Made by a program: the position numbers and the translations under genes
Notes under the pieces: model-generated
What the model was told of the DNA's origin: nothing
The model's input: the letters and a program-made list of their open reading frames with translations, nothing else
Databases searched by the model: none
NCBI GenBank assembly: GCA_026417135.1
Contig: JAOADV010000001.1
Span: forward strand, 124,001 to 188,000
Source of the DNA: Ignavibacteria bacterium
GTDB lineage: Bacteria; Bacteroidota; Ignavibacteria; Kapaibacteriales; UBA2268
Direction: 5' to 3'
Length of the DNA: 64,000 nt
Part shown: positions 46,880 through 54,859 of the stretch, piece after piece
How the letters are laid out: each line of letters starts with the position of its first letter
How positions within the stretch are numbered: position 1 is the first letter of the stretch

Positions 46880-46923
46880 AAAATTTTCAAATATGTTAGT
46901 TATAAATTTCGAACAAAAATTAA

Positions 46924-47892
46924 CTACTTTATGGTGGAAAAAATTCTTCCCCAGCGAATAGAGCGAACTTTATCGACAATGTTAAACAACGGAATATCAG
47001 TATCCCAAGACATATAAATAAATAATGGCGCACCAACTACATTTTCATAAGGAACAAAACCCCAATATCTACTATCGGAACTGTGGTCTTGGTTATCACC
47101 CATTGCAAAACAATAATCCCGCTTAACAATGTAATAATTACTGGGCTTACCGTCGACTATTAAGTTAACGCCATCGAAATACACATCCTGATTTTCTTTC
47201 TTAATAAAGTATTCCCACTCTCTCCAATTTTTCGAATTAATGTAGATTGTATCGCCCGCTTTGGGCACGCGTAGAGGTCCATAATTGTCTCTGGTAAAGC
47301 CACGTCCGGGAGGGAAGGTTTCCCACTTATTAAAAGGTGAAAGCGGTTCGCTTGGGTCTAATTTACCAGTAGAAGGTAAAGGTCGCTCCACCCCATTTAC
47401 AAAAATTTTCTTGTTAACTATTTGTATTGTATCGCCAGCAATTGCTACACACCTTTTCAAGTAATATTGAAATTCTCTCGGTTTAATTTCATCACGGTCC
47501 CCGGGGTAAACAAAAACAATTACGTCGCCGCGCTCGGGTTCTTTTATTCCCGGGAATTTTATGTATGGTAAAGGAATATTAAGAAAAGGTATTATCTGGG
47601 GAGTGGTTGGCCCGTAAATAAATTTATTAACAAAGAGGAAATCGCCAGTCATTACAGTGTTTTCCATAGAACCGGTTGGTACAACAAACGAAGCAACTAA
47701 AAGACCATTTATGAACATAACAATAATCAAAGCTCCAAGAATTGTTTTCACCCAAGATAGAACAGCTTCGCCAAAGGTTTTTGGTTTCTTTCTCTTTTCC
47801 TTGGCAATCCTTCTTCTTTCTTTATACCAATGCCAAAGTTGCTTGAAAAAATTATCCTTTACGTTAACTTTTGTTTTACCTTGCTTTTCCAT
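46924..47892 (-). CDS. lepB: Signal peptidase I
   Basis: A 322-residue membrane protease that removes signal peptides. After a basic N-terminus a transmembrane helix spans about 48-70. The catalytic Ser75 is in [10 protein letters not shown] and the Lys146 general base is in [31 protein letters not shown] is the conserved box E. The extra-long catalytic domain with insertions is typical of Bacteroidota. A TAATTTTG box overlaps the stop of the upstream lepA gene and lies only ten bases before the start. Confidence 0.93.
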   Translation of the reverse strand: MEKQGKTKVNVKDNFFKQLWHWYKERRRIAKEKRKKPKTFGEAVLSWVKTILGALIIVMFINGLLVASFVVPTGSMENTVMTGDFLFVNKFIYGPTTPQIIPFLNIPLPYIKFPGIKEPERGDVIVFVYPGDRDEIKPREFQYYLKRCVAIAGDTIQIVNKKIFVNGVERPLPSTGKLDPSEPLSPFNKWETFPPGRGFTRDNYGPLRVPKAGDTIYINSKNWREWEYFIKKENQDVYFDGVNLIVDGKPSNYYIVKRDYCFAMGDNQDHSSDSRYWGFVPYENVVGAPLFIYMSWDTDIPLFNIVDKVRSIRWGRIFSTIK

Positions 47893-47902
47893 ATAAAAAA
47901 TA

Positions 47903-47910
47903 CAAAATTA
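47903..47910 (-). promoter_or_regulatory. Possible -7 box of lepB, overlapping the lepA stop codon
   Basis: TAATTTTG on the minus strand, with the TAA of lepA as its first three bases. Only ten bases separate it from the lepB ATG, which would give a very short leader. Chance occurrence is possible. Confidence 0.35.
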
Positions 47911-49719
47911 ATCATTTTCGCCAATAGTAAGCACAGCAAGAAATGCCTCTTGAGGCACTTCTACTCGTCCAACTTGTTTCATACGCTTTTTACCTTCTTT
48001 CTGTTTTTCCAGTAATTTACGTTTACGAGTAACATCACCACCATAACATTTTGCTAAGACGTTTTTTCGTAAAGGCTTAATTGAGGACCTTGCAATAACT
48101 TTCGAACCAATAGCTGCTTGGATAACAACTTCAAAAAGGTGTCTTGGTATAATTTCCCTTAATTTTGAACAGATTTTTTGTCCCCATCGATAAGCTTTTG
48201 TTCTATGAACGATTGTCGAAAGAGCATCGACTGGCTCGCCATTAAGTAGAATATCCAACTTTACCAAATCTTCTGTTCGATACTCGCTAAATTCATAATC
48301 CAAGGACGCATAACCTTTAGAAACAGACTTGAGCTTGTCGAAGAAATCGAAAATTACTTCGGCGAGAGGTAATTCAAATTCTAAATCGACCCTCGTTTGC
48401 GAAAGGTAAGTTGTATTAAGATGTCGCCCTCTACGTTCCATACATAACTGCATTATCGAGCCGACATATTCATCGGGCGTGATTATTTGTGCCTTGACAA
48501 AAGGTTCTTGTATCTCGCGAATTTGAACAGGTGGGGGCAATTGCACTGGATTTTCAATAAAGACTTCTTCTCCATTTGTTTTAATCACTTTATAACGAAC
48601 GTTCGGGACAGTTGTAACAATATTTTGATGAAATTCTCTTTCAAGCCTTTCTTGGAAAATTTCCATATGGAGAAGACCAAGGAATCCACAGCGGAAGCCA
48701 AAACCTAATGCAGAAGATGTTTCAGGCTCGTAAGTAATTGCAGCATCATTCAACGACAATTTAGCAAGTGCGTCCCTAAGATTTTCGAAGTCATCTGGGT
48801 CGGCTGGGTAAACCCCACTGAACACCATTGGCTTTACAATACGAAATCCAGCTATCGGCTCCGAGCAAGGCTTATCCAAATGCGTTATTGTATCTCCAAC
48901 CTTTGTGTCGTGTAAATTTCGAATATTTGCTATCAAGTAGCCTACATTTCCAGCTTCGAGTATACCAGTTCGGTGACGCTTTAAGTACAATACGCCAACC
49001 TCTTCGACTTCATACGTTTGCCCCGTTGCCATAAGTAAAATTTTATCTCCTTCTCTCAGCACTCCATCGAAAATCCTAACATTAACCACAACCCCACGAT
49101 AATTGTCAAATAAGGAGTCGTAAATTAATGCACGGAGCGGTAAATTAACATCTCCTTTCGGAGGAGGTATCCGTTGTACAATCGCTTCTAATATTTCATC
49201 AATACCAATTCCCAACTTCGCTGAACAGAAAAGTATTTCATCCCGGCGGCAACCAATTAAATCGACTATCTGATTTACAACATTCTCTAAGTTTGTTTGT
49301 GAACTTGGCAAGTCAATCTTATTTATGATTGGGATAATCTCTATATCCGACTCTATTGCCATATACAAGTTACTAATCGTTTGAGCTTCGACCCCTTGGG
49401 TTGCATCAACAACAAGTAGGGCTCCTTCCCCAGCAGCAAGAGACCGAGATACCTCGTATGAAAAATCAACGTGGCCCGGAGTATCGATTAAATTTAATAT
49501 ATACTGATTACCGTCGGAGGCTTTGTATTCCATCTGTATTGCGTGCAACTTTATCGTAATTCCCCTCTCTTGTTCTAAAGGGTTATCATCCAAAATTTGG
49601 TCGTAAACCATTTCTCTCGGGCTGACACGACCGGTCTTTTCAAGAAGTCTATCGGCAAGCGTAGATTTGCCGTGGTCTATATGAGCAATAATGCAAAAAT
49701 TTCTAATATTTTTCATCAA
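47908..49719 (-). CDS. lepA: Elongation factor 4 (back-translocase)
   Basis: A 603-residue GTPase that acts on stalled ribosomes. G1 is AHIDHGKST (12-20), G3 DTPGHVDF (about 78-85) and G4 NKID. The C-terminal domain specific to LepA follows, including [14 protein letters not shown] and the terminal [14 protein letters not shown]-type region. Length is normal. It has a -7 box just upstream. The gene order lepA-lepB is common in bacteria. Confidence 0.97.
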   Translation of the reverse strand: MMKNIRNFCIIAHIDHGKSTLADRLLEKTGRVSPREMVYDQILDDNPLEQERGITIKLHAIQMEYKASDGNQYILNLIDTPGHVDFSYEVSRSLAAGEGALLVVDATQGVEAQTISNLYMAIESDIEIIPIINKIDLPSSQTNLENVVNQIVDLIGCRRDEILFCSAKLGIGIDEILEAIVQRIPPPKGDVNLPLRALIYDSLFDNYRGVVVNVRIFDGVLREGDKILLMATGQTYEVEEVGVLYLKRHRTGILEAGNVGYLIANIRNLHDTKVGDTITHLDKPCSEPIAGFRIVKPMVFSGVYPADPDDFENLRDALAKLSLNDAAITYEPETSSALGFGFRCGFLGLLHMEIFQERLEREFHQNIVTTVPNVRYKVIKTNGEEVFIENPVQLPPPVQIREIQEPFVKAQIITPDEYVGSIMQLCMERRGRHLNTTYLSQTRVDLEFELPLAEVIFDFFDKLKSVSKGYASLDYEFSEYRTEDLVKLDILLNGEPVDALSTIVHRTKAYRWGQKICSKLREIIPRHLFEVVIQAAIGSKVIARSSIKPLRKNVLAKCYGGDVTRKRKLLEKQKEGKKRMKQVGRVEVPQEAFLAVLTIGEND

Positions 49720-49737
49720 GCTAACTTATAAATTCTA

Positions 49738-49745
49738 CAAAATTA
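49738..49745 (-). promoter_or_regulatory. -7 box of lepA
   Basis: TAATTTTG followed by TA on the minus strand, 18 bases before ATG 49719. Confidence 0.55.
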
Positions 49746-49779
49746 CCAATTTCAGCTAATTAATTCATTATTGACAAAA

Positions 49780-50901
49780 CTACATATAGTTGGAACTATT
49801 TTCCTTCCGTAACTCCATTATTTCTAGAAGATTTTGTAGAACGATTTCAGGAGTTATATCATCGAAATTTTTCAAGTTCTTCGAAATTAATAATTTATAT
49901 TCAACATTATTTGGCAACCATTCGTTAATATTTGAACCAGTTCTTGAATACAACAACACCATTGGTTTTCGGAAAACATTTGCAAAATGAACTACCGATG
50001 TATCTGGGGTGAAAACAAAATCCACTATATGGACAAGTGCAATCACATCATAAATTGTTGTTTTTTCTGGCAAAGTAAAAATACCAGACGAGAACTTAGA
50101 AATTGTTTTTATTTTTTTGTAATCTTTAGGATGACCAACAAATATAATCCCAAGGCTCGGAATTTTTGATTTTATCAGTTCAACAAGCCGAATATAATTC
50201 AAAACCGACCATTGCTTTCCAGCCGAGATATTGACCAATAGAACTTTTTCCGAAGGAATTTCGTTTCGAAATATTATTGCTCTTTTCCTAAAATCTTCTG
50301 GAACAGGAATTGAATACTTTGATAAATATTCATAGTCGAAATTTTTCCCGAAAAGTAATCCAATATAGTAACAAAGGAATTCGCTCATTGGGACTTTCCC
50401 GTGGAGTTCGTGGTGAAGCTGGATATTAAACAATTTCGAGTATAAATTATATCTTTTTTCGTGTGCCAAATTTACCTTTACAGCCTTATGATTTATCAAA
50501 TTAGCCAACAATCCAGCTTTGGTAGTTCGATAAAAGACAAAATTTATTATTAAATCGAATTTTTCCTTTCTTAAATTTAAAATAGTTCTTAACTTCCCCA
50601 TAAAACTTTTAGGCAAGACTATTTGATGGTCAATTAAACAAAAATTTTCTAAAAGAAAAGCGTTAGTTGGAGATGAAAGAACGCAAATGTAAGTCTCGGG
50701 CAAAATATCTCTCAACATAGCAAAACTTGGTTGCGAAACTACCATATCTCCAATCTTATCGTATCGAAACACAAGAACCTTTTCTATATTTTTAGGATTT
50801 AATGGATATTTTATCGGTCGATTTTTGAAGAGGAAACCAAAGAATAAATAGACAATGAATTTAATAGCTTCGCTTATTTTTCTCATTAAGTTTCCGCTCA
50901 T
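49780..50901 (-). CDS. Glycosyltransferase family 9 (heptosyltransferase-like)
   Basis: A 373-residue glycosyltransferase of the GT9 type, which usually adds heptose to lipopolysaccharide core. The N-terminal FRYDKIGDMVVSQPSFAML segment and the C-terminal FTPDTSVVHFANVFRKPMV segment are family signatures, and AGKQWSVLNY sits at the donor-binding site. The first ATG overlaps the GT2 gene by 41 bases; Met6 would reduce this. The acceptor is unknown. Confidence 0.85.
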   Translation of the reverse strand: MSGNLMRKISEAIKFIVYLFFGFLFKNRPIKYPLNPKNIEKVLVFRYDKIGDMVVSQPSFAMLRDILPETYICVLSSPTNAFLLENFCLIDHQIVLPKSFMGKLRTILNLRKEKFDLIINFVFYRTTKAGLLANLINHKAVKVNLAHEKRYNLYSKLFNIQLHHELHGKVPMSEFLCYYIGLLFGKNFDYEYLSKYSIPVPEDFRKRAIIFRNEIPSEKVLLVNISAGKQWSVLNYIRLVELIKSKIPSLGIIFVGHPKDYKKIKTISKFSSGIFTLPEKTTIYDVIALVHIVDFVFTPDTSVVHFANVFRKPMVLLYSRTGSNINEWLPNNVEYKLLISKNLKNFDDITPEIVLQNLLEIMELRKENSSNYM

Positions 50902-51649
50902 AATTCTTTTCCCAAAGGAAAGAATATTTCAAGAATGAAGATACGAAAGCACTAACCCCAGCAAATAACCCACGAACACCATCGAGAAATCCAAGATTGA
51001 TAAAGTACAATTTGACAAAGGCAAAAATAGGGCTAAAGAAGAGCTTGAAAAAACTAAATTTTCTCCCACTTTGAAAATATACTTTTGCAGAGGTTTTAGA
51101 ATAAAATAATGTTTTTTCGTAATGATGTTCCAAATTCTTAAAGGGATAATGAAGTAATTTCCCTTTTAGTTTCTTTTGTGGGCAATCGGCTATTAAACCT
51201 TCGTGAAGATAATTTCCAACCCATCGTGGATTGCAATCCTTTCGCACCAATCTTAATTTCCAATCTGGACGCCAAGAATATCTCAATTCTTTACCAAGAT
51301 AAACCGTCCTCCTATCCAACAGATAAGCATATTTGATATTCTCATAAACAGCAGAGACAATTTCTTCTGCTAAACTTACTGTAACAACCTCATCACAATC
51401 GAGAAACAATATCCAATTATGAGTGCATTTTTTTAGAGCAGAATTTTTCTGCTCAACAAAGCCTTTCCATTCTTCTTGGAAAACCTTCGCCCCAAAGTCT
51501 TTAGCAATTTCGACGGTCTTATCTACTGAAAATGAATCTACAACCACAATTTCTTCGGCAAACCCCGAAATAGCGCTAAGTGTCCTTGCTATATTCTCCT
51601 CTTCGTTATAGGCTACTAATGCAACCGACAGAGAAATTTTTGTACTCAC
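50861..51649 (-). CDS. Glycosyltransferase family 2 (LPS core type)
   Basis: A 262-residue GT-A glycosyltransferase resembling WaaE/KdtX. The N-terminal SVALVAYNEEENIARTL and the DxD motif in LFLDCDEVV (Asp84-Asp86) mark the nucleotide-sugar and metal site. The C-terminal 60 residues contain hydrophobic segments that could associate with the membrane. It is co-expressed with the GT9 gene and has its own -7 box 26 bases upstream. Together the pair probably builds part of the LPS core. Confidence 0.85.
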   Translation of the reverse strand: MSTKISLSVALVAYNEEENIARTLSAISGFAEEIVVVDSFSVDKTVEIAKDFGAKVFQEEWKGFVEQKNSALKKCTHNWILFLDCDEVVTVSLAEEIVSAVYENIKYAYLLDRRTVYLGKELRYSWRPDWKLRLVRKDCNPRWVGNYLHEGLIADCPQKKLKGKLLHYPFKNLEHHYEKTLFYSKTSAKVYFQSGRKFSFFKLFFSPIFAFVKLYFINLGFLDGVRGLFAGVSAFVSSFLKYSFLWEKNYERKLNEKNKRSY

Positions 51650-51675
51650 AGAATAAAATAATTAAAATTAGCTTA

Positions 51676-51683
51676 CAAAATTA
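51676..51683 (-). promoter_or_regulatory. -7 box of the GT2-GT9 operon
   Basis: TAATTTTG followed by TA on the minus strand, 26 bases before ATG 51649. Confidence 0.55.
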
Positions 51684-51952
51684 TGCAGTTTCTCCAATGT
51701 ATAAGATATTTTTATGAGAAATTTATAAATCACTAAACACTCAAAAGGTCTCGAACAGTATATTAACTTTTCTTGAAAAGAGAGATTTATTGGAGAATTC
51801 TAACTTATTATACATTTTAAACAAGGGAAGGATATTTAAAACCAATTATCGTTCTTTGCTAAAGGAAAATATTAATTAAAATCTTTGGAACCTCGAAGAA
51901 AAGTCGAACCAAAACAAAAAGTGCGATTTAGATAAAAATTGGAACAAATCAC
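51684..51952. other. Non-coding gap between rplY and the glycosyltransferase promoter
   Basis: Very AT-rich sequence with stops in all frames. I see no RNA gene or strong hairpin. Confidence 0.6.
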
Positions 51953-52516
51953 TTACTTTTTGGCAGTTATTCTTGGAGCTAAGCAAGCAACAATTACGGT
52001 TTCTGGCGATAGCTCGAATTCAATTCCTTCGGCGTGTATATCGCTGATGTGAATTGCACGACCAATTTTTAAATTTGAAATATCAATCTCGAAATGCGTA
52101 GGTATTTTATCGGGCAAACACTTTATTTTGACTTTTGAAAGATTTTGTTGCAAGGTACCACCTTCCCTTACCCCAACAGCAAAACCTTTCAAAACTATTG
52201 GTACCTCAACTGTTAGTTTAGTTCCTTCTGCTATGCCAAACAAATCGAAATGGGAAATAGTGTCTTTAATAGGGTCTATTTGAACATCCTTCAAAATGCA
52301 TTTAAATTCTGCATCTTCACCTTCAATTCTCAATGAAATTATCTTTGTTTCAGTTGTATGAACTAAAGGTTTTAAAGGTTTCAATTCAACTTGAATTGGT
52401 ATAGGATTTAAACCTTTTGCATAAAAAATACCTGGTACTAAACCTTTTTCACGCAAATGCTTTGCAGAGCTCTTGCCTACTAATCTCCTTTTTACATTTA
52501 AAATTACTTCACCCAT
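51953..52516 (-). CDS. rplY: 50S ribosomal protein L25 (general stress protein CTC type)
   Basis: A 187-residue two-domain L25/TL5 protein that binds 5S rRNA. The N-terminal domain (1-95) contains the SSAKHLREKGLVPGIFYAKG pattern and the C-terminal CTC domain (100-180) follows. It lies 19 bases after prs, as in many bacteria, and is probably co-transcribed with tRNA-Gln and prs. Confidence 0.93.
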   Translation of the reverse strand: MGEVILNVKRRLVGKSSAKHLREKGLVPGIFYAKGLNPIPIQVELKPLKPLVHTTETKIISLRIEGEDAEFKCILKDVQIDPIKDTISHFDLFGIAEGTKLTVEVPIVLKGFAVGVREGGTLQQNLSKVKIKCLPDKIPTHFEIDISNLKIGRAIHISDIHAEGIEFELSPETVIVACLAPRITAKK

Positions 52517-52535
52517 TTTAACACCTTACACAAGT

Positions 52536-53474
52536 TTATCTTTCAATTTCAAATAAAGAACTTATAGAACGATTATCATAGGTTCTTATTATTGCCTCGG
52601 CAAATAGTTCAGCAACAGATACGATTTCTATCTTGTTGGATTTACCTTTAAAAGGAATGGTATCGGTAATGTAAAGATATTTTATCGCTTGAGAATTATT
52701 GATTTTTTCGAGGGCATTACCAGAAAACACTGGATGAACACAAACTCCATAAATATCGAGAGCACCATTTTCCTTCAAAACTTCTGCACATTGAGTAAAC
52801 GTTGTAGCAGTATCTATTAGATCATCGACGATAACCACATTTTTGCCCTTTGGGTCGCCAATTAAATTAACAATCTCAGCCTGATTGTGTTCGGAGCGTC
52901 GTTTATCTACTAAAACCAAATCTGCATCAAGTCTTTTAGCATAAGCGCGGGCTGTTCTTACACCACCAAAGTCGGGGGCAGAAACAACAAAATTTCCCAA
53001 GTTTAGTTGGAGAATCTTTTTGATTAGCACTGGCGAAGCGTAAAGATGGTCCAATGGAATGTCGAAAAATCCTTGAATCTGCGAACTATGAAGGTCTATC
53101 GTAATGACTCTGTCGGCCCCAGCGCGTGTTATTAAATTTGCAACAAGTTTGGCACTTATTGAAACTCTCGGTTGGTCTTTTCTATCCTGACGAGCGTAGG
53201 CAAAATAAGGAATAACTGCTGTAACCCTTCGGGCGGAAGCTCGTTTTGCTGCATCAATAAGCAAGAGAAGTTCCAATAGATTATCTGCGGGAGCAAAGGT
53301 AGATTGGACAATGAATAAGTCGACACCTCGGATATTTTCCTCGTATTTGACCCAAATTTCACCATCGCTGAAATTCTTAATGGTCACTGGTGTAAGTTGA
53401 ATACCAATGTATTCAGCAATTTTCTGAGCTATTTCCCTATTCGCACGACCCGAAATAATTTTAAAATCGAGCAT
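52536..53474 (-). CDS. prs: Ribose-phosphate pyrophosphokinase
   Basis: A 312-residue enzyme making PRPP from ribose 5-phosphate and ATP. The catalytic flexible-loop region YFAYARQDRKDQPRV and the divalent-metal DLHSSQIQGFF motif are present. The PRPP-binding loop reads VIVDDLIDTATTFTQ, with Thr where most enzymes have the second Gly (DT-A/G-G-T). The rest is normal. It starts 19 bases after tRNA-Gln on the same strand and is followed by rplY. Confidence 0.95.
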   Translation of the reverse strand: MLDFKIISGRANREIAQKIAEYIGIQLTPVTIKNFSDGEIWVKYEENIRGVDLFIVQSTFAPADNLLELLLLIDAAKRASARRVTAVIPYFAYARQDRKDQPRVSISAKLVANLITRAGADRVITIDLHSSQIQGFFDIPLDHLYASPVLIKKILQLNLGNFVVSAPDFGGVRTARAYAKRLDADLVLVDKRRSEHNQAEIVNLIGDPKGKNVVIVDDLIDTATTFTQCAEVLKENGALDIYGVCVHPVFSGNALEKINNSQAIKYLYITDTIPFKGKSNKIEIVSVAELFAEAIIRTYDNRSISSLFEIER

Positions 53475-53493
53475 AAAAAAGGCAAAAAAATAG

Positions 53494-53565
53494 CAGGGAT
53501 GGCAGGATTCGAACCTGCGAATGTCGGCTCCAAAGGCCGATGCCTTACCGCTTGGCTACATCCCT
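53494..53565 (-). tRNA. tRNA-Gln(UUG)
   Basis: A 72-nucleotide cloverleaf. Acceptor arms AGGGATG/CATCCCT pair fully, discriminator G73. The anticodon stem TCGGC/GCCGA encloses CTTTGGA, giving anticodon TTG. The T arm has GGTTCGAATCC. CCA is not encoded. Probably the first product of a tRNA-Gln - prs - rplY transcript. Confidence 0.95.
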
Positions 53566-53582
53566 GTATTGAAAGTTCAATA

Positions 53583-53614
53583 CAAAATTACATAAATTTC
53601 GTTTTATAACCAAA
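53583..53614 (-). promoter_or_regulatory. Promoter of tRNA-Gln-prs-rplY
   Basis: TTTG (53614-53611) and TAATTTTG (53590-53583) are 20 bases apart on the minus strand, a good match to the Bacteroidota -33/-7 pattern. The -7 box ends 17 bases before the tRNA. Confidence 0.68.
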
Positions 53615-53638
53615 TTTCTATTTTAAAAAATTTATTTG

Positions 53639-53646
53639 TAATTTTG
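53639..53646 (+). promoter_or_regulatory. -7 box of rplS
   Basis: TAATTTTG followed by TAACTC, 30 bases before ATG 53677. The same TAATTTTGTAACTCTTTTTT string occurs upstream of rpsT. Confidence 0.6.
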
Positions 53647-53676
53647 TAACTCTTTTTTATAAGGCTCGAGGAAAAG

Positions 53677-54057
53677 ATGAATAAATTTTTGTTTGCCCAA
53701 AATTTCATTAGCGAGAAAGCTGAACAAATCAAAAAAGAGCAAATTAAAGAAAACTATTCCAATTTACCCGATTTTAAAGCTGGAGATATTGTAAATGTTG
53801 CTGTGCGTGTTGTCGAAGGCGAAAAAGAACGGATTCAGAACTTTAAAGGAATTGTCCTTTACAGGCGGGGAACTGGACCCAACCAAACATTTTGTGTTAG
53901 AAAAGTATCCAACGGGATAGGCGTAGAGAGGATTTTTCCCCTTTATTCCCCTATGATACAAAGTATTTCTATTGTTCAATCCAGTAAAGTTCGGCGCGCA
54001 CGTCTTTATTACCTTCGTGGGATGACCGAAAAGAAAATCCGACAAAAACTTTCCTAA
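53677..54057 (+). CDS. rplS: 50S ribosomal protein L19
   Basis: A 126-residue ribosomal protein at the 30S-50S interface. FKAGDIVNVAVRVVEGEKER and GVERIFPLYSPMI are family signatures, and the C-terminus is basic (RRARLYYLRG). The N-terminus is about ten residues longer than average. It is followed five bases later by an alkyltransferase-like gene. Confidence 0.96.
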   Translation: MNKFLFAQNFISEKAEQIKKEQIKENYSNLPDFKAGDIVNVAVRVVEGEKERIQNFKGIVLYRRGTGPNQTFCVRKVSNGIGVERIFPLYSPMIQSISIVQSSKVRRARLYYLRGMTEKKIRQKLS

Positions 54058-54062
54058 TTTTT

Positions 54063-54530
54063 ATGAAAAAATCTTGGAAAGCCAAACTTTTAGATAAGGA
54101 AGGTCTACCTAAAATAGTCGAACTTAGCGAAGAGTCTGCTAAGAAATGGGGAGGCAAAACTATGGTTGTTCCTCACCCCCGCGATATCTACAATTTCGTA
54201 GATAAAATTCCCTACGGTAAAGTTGTAACTTTGCCAACTATTCGCCAATTTTTAGCCAAAAAATACGAAACAGAAATTGCTTGCCCTTTGACAACGGGTA
54301 TTTTTGTTTCCCTTTTAGCCCGTGCGTCGGTCGAAGAGCCAGAGAACTTTAATCAAATACCATTTTGGCGAGTTTTAATGCCAAATGGAATTTTAAACGA
54401 TAAATTTCCGGGCGGACTAGAGTTCCAAAAATTAAAACTCGAAAAAGAAGGATTTACGATTCATAAAATGGGTAAAAAGCTTGCAGTCGTTAATTATCAA
54501 AACCATCTTTTCACGCCAAATTCCGATTAA
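54063..54530 (+). CDS. Alkyltransferase-like (MGMT-fold) DNA-binding protein
   Basis: A 155-residue protein of the MGMT/ATL superfamily. The winged-helix part is recognisable (VDKIPYGKVVTLPTIRQFL, then IPFWRVLMPNG), but the PCHR motif with the alkyl-accepting cysteine is replaced by PFWR, so it cannot demethylate by transfer. ATL proteins bind O6-alkylguanine and hand it to nucleotide excision repair. This subgroup with the KKSWKAKL N-terminus is found in many bacteria but its role is not established. It lies five bases after rplS, and is probably co-transcribed with it. Confidence 0.7.
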   Translation: MKKSWKAKLLDKEGLPKIVELSEESAKKWGGKTMVVPHPRDIYNFVDKIPYGKVVTLPTIRQFLAKKYETEIACPLTTGIFVSLLARASVEEPENFNQIPFWRVLMPNGILNDKFPGGLEFQKLKLEKEGFTIHKMGKKLAVVNYQNHLFTPNSD

Positions 54531-54859
54531 CTTATCTTCATCAATTTATATAGACCTCGTCGCAATATTAAAGACCCAAATTTCTAAACGAAGTAGTAAA
54601 ATCTATCAAAAAATTTTAAGAGACAGTAAATGAAATTTTCACTAAAAACCAAAAATTTTCGTTATCTAATTCGATTTTAATTTCTTAAGATAGCAGTTTT
54701 GTATAACATAAATAAAAATAATAATTTTGATTTCGATGTTAAACAAATTTGAATGATTTATTGAGCCTTTGATACACTTTTACAATTTTACGATTAATTT
54801 TTTAATTCATTGATTAAATTAGTATTTGCCGAAAGTCTAATGAGGTTTAGTCTTTGGGA
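54531..54859 (+). other. Non-coding leader region before sprA
   Basis: About 330 AT-rich bases with stops in every frame. It holds a TAATTTTG sequence at 54722-54729 and a TTTGATACACTTTTAC segment near 54767 that could be promoter elements. No RNA gene seen. Confidence 0.5.
54722..54729 (+). promoter_or_regulatory. Candidate -7 box of sprA
   Basis: TAATTTTG followed by AT, about 130 bases before the ATG. The distance is longer than at the other genes, so this is weak. Confidence 0.3.

Noticed and set aside
51650-51952. Possible small RNA or gene in the 300-base gap
   Set aside because: Stops in all frames and no stable hairpin or known RNA motif.
53494-53565. tRNA-Trp instead of tRNA-Gln
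   Set aside because: The anticodon loop is CTTTGGA, giving TTG, not CCA.
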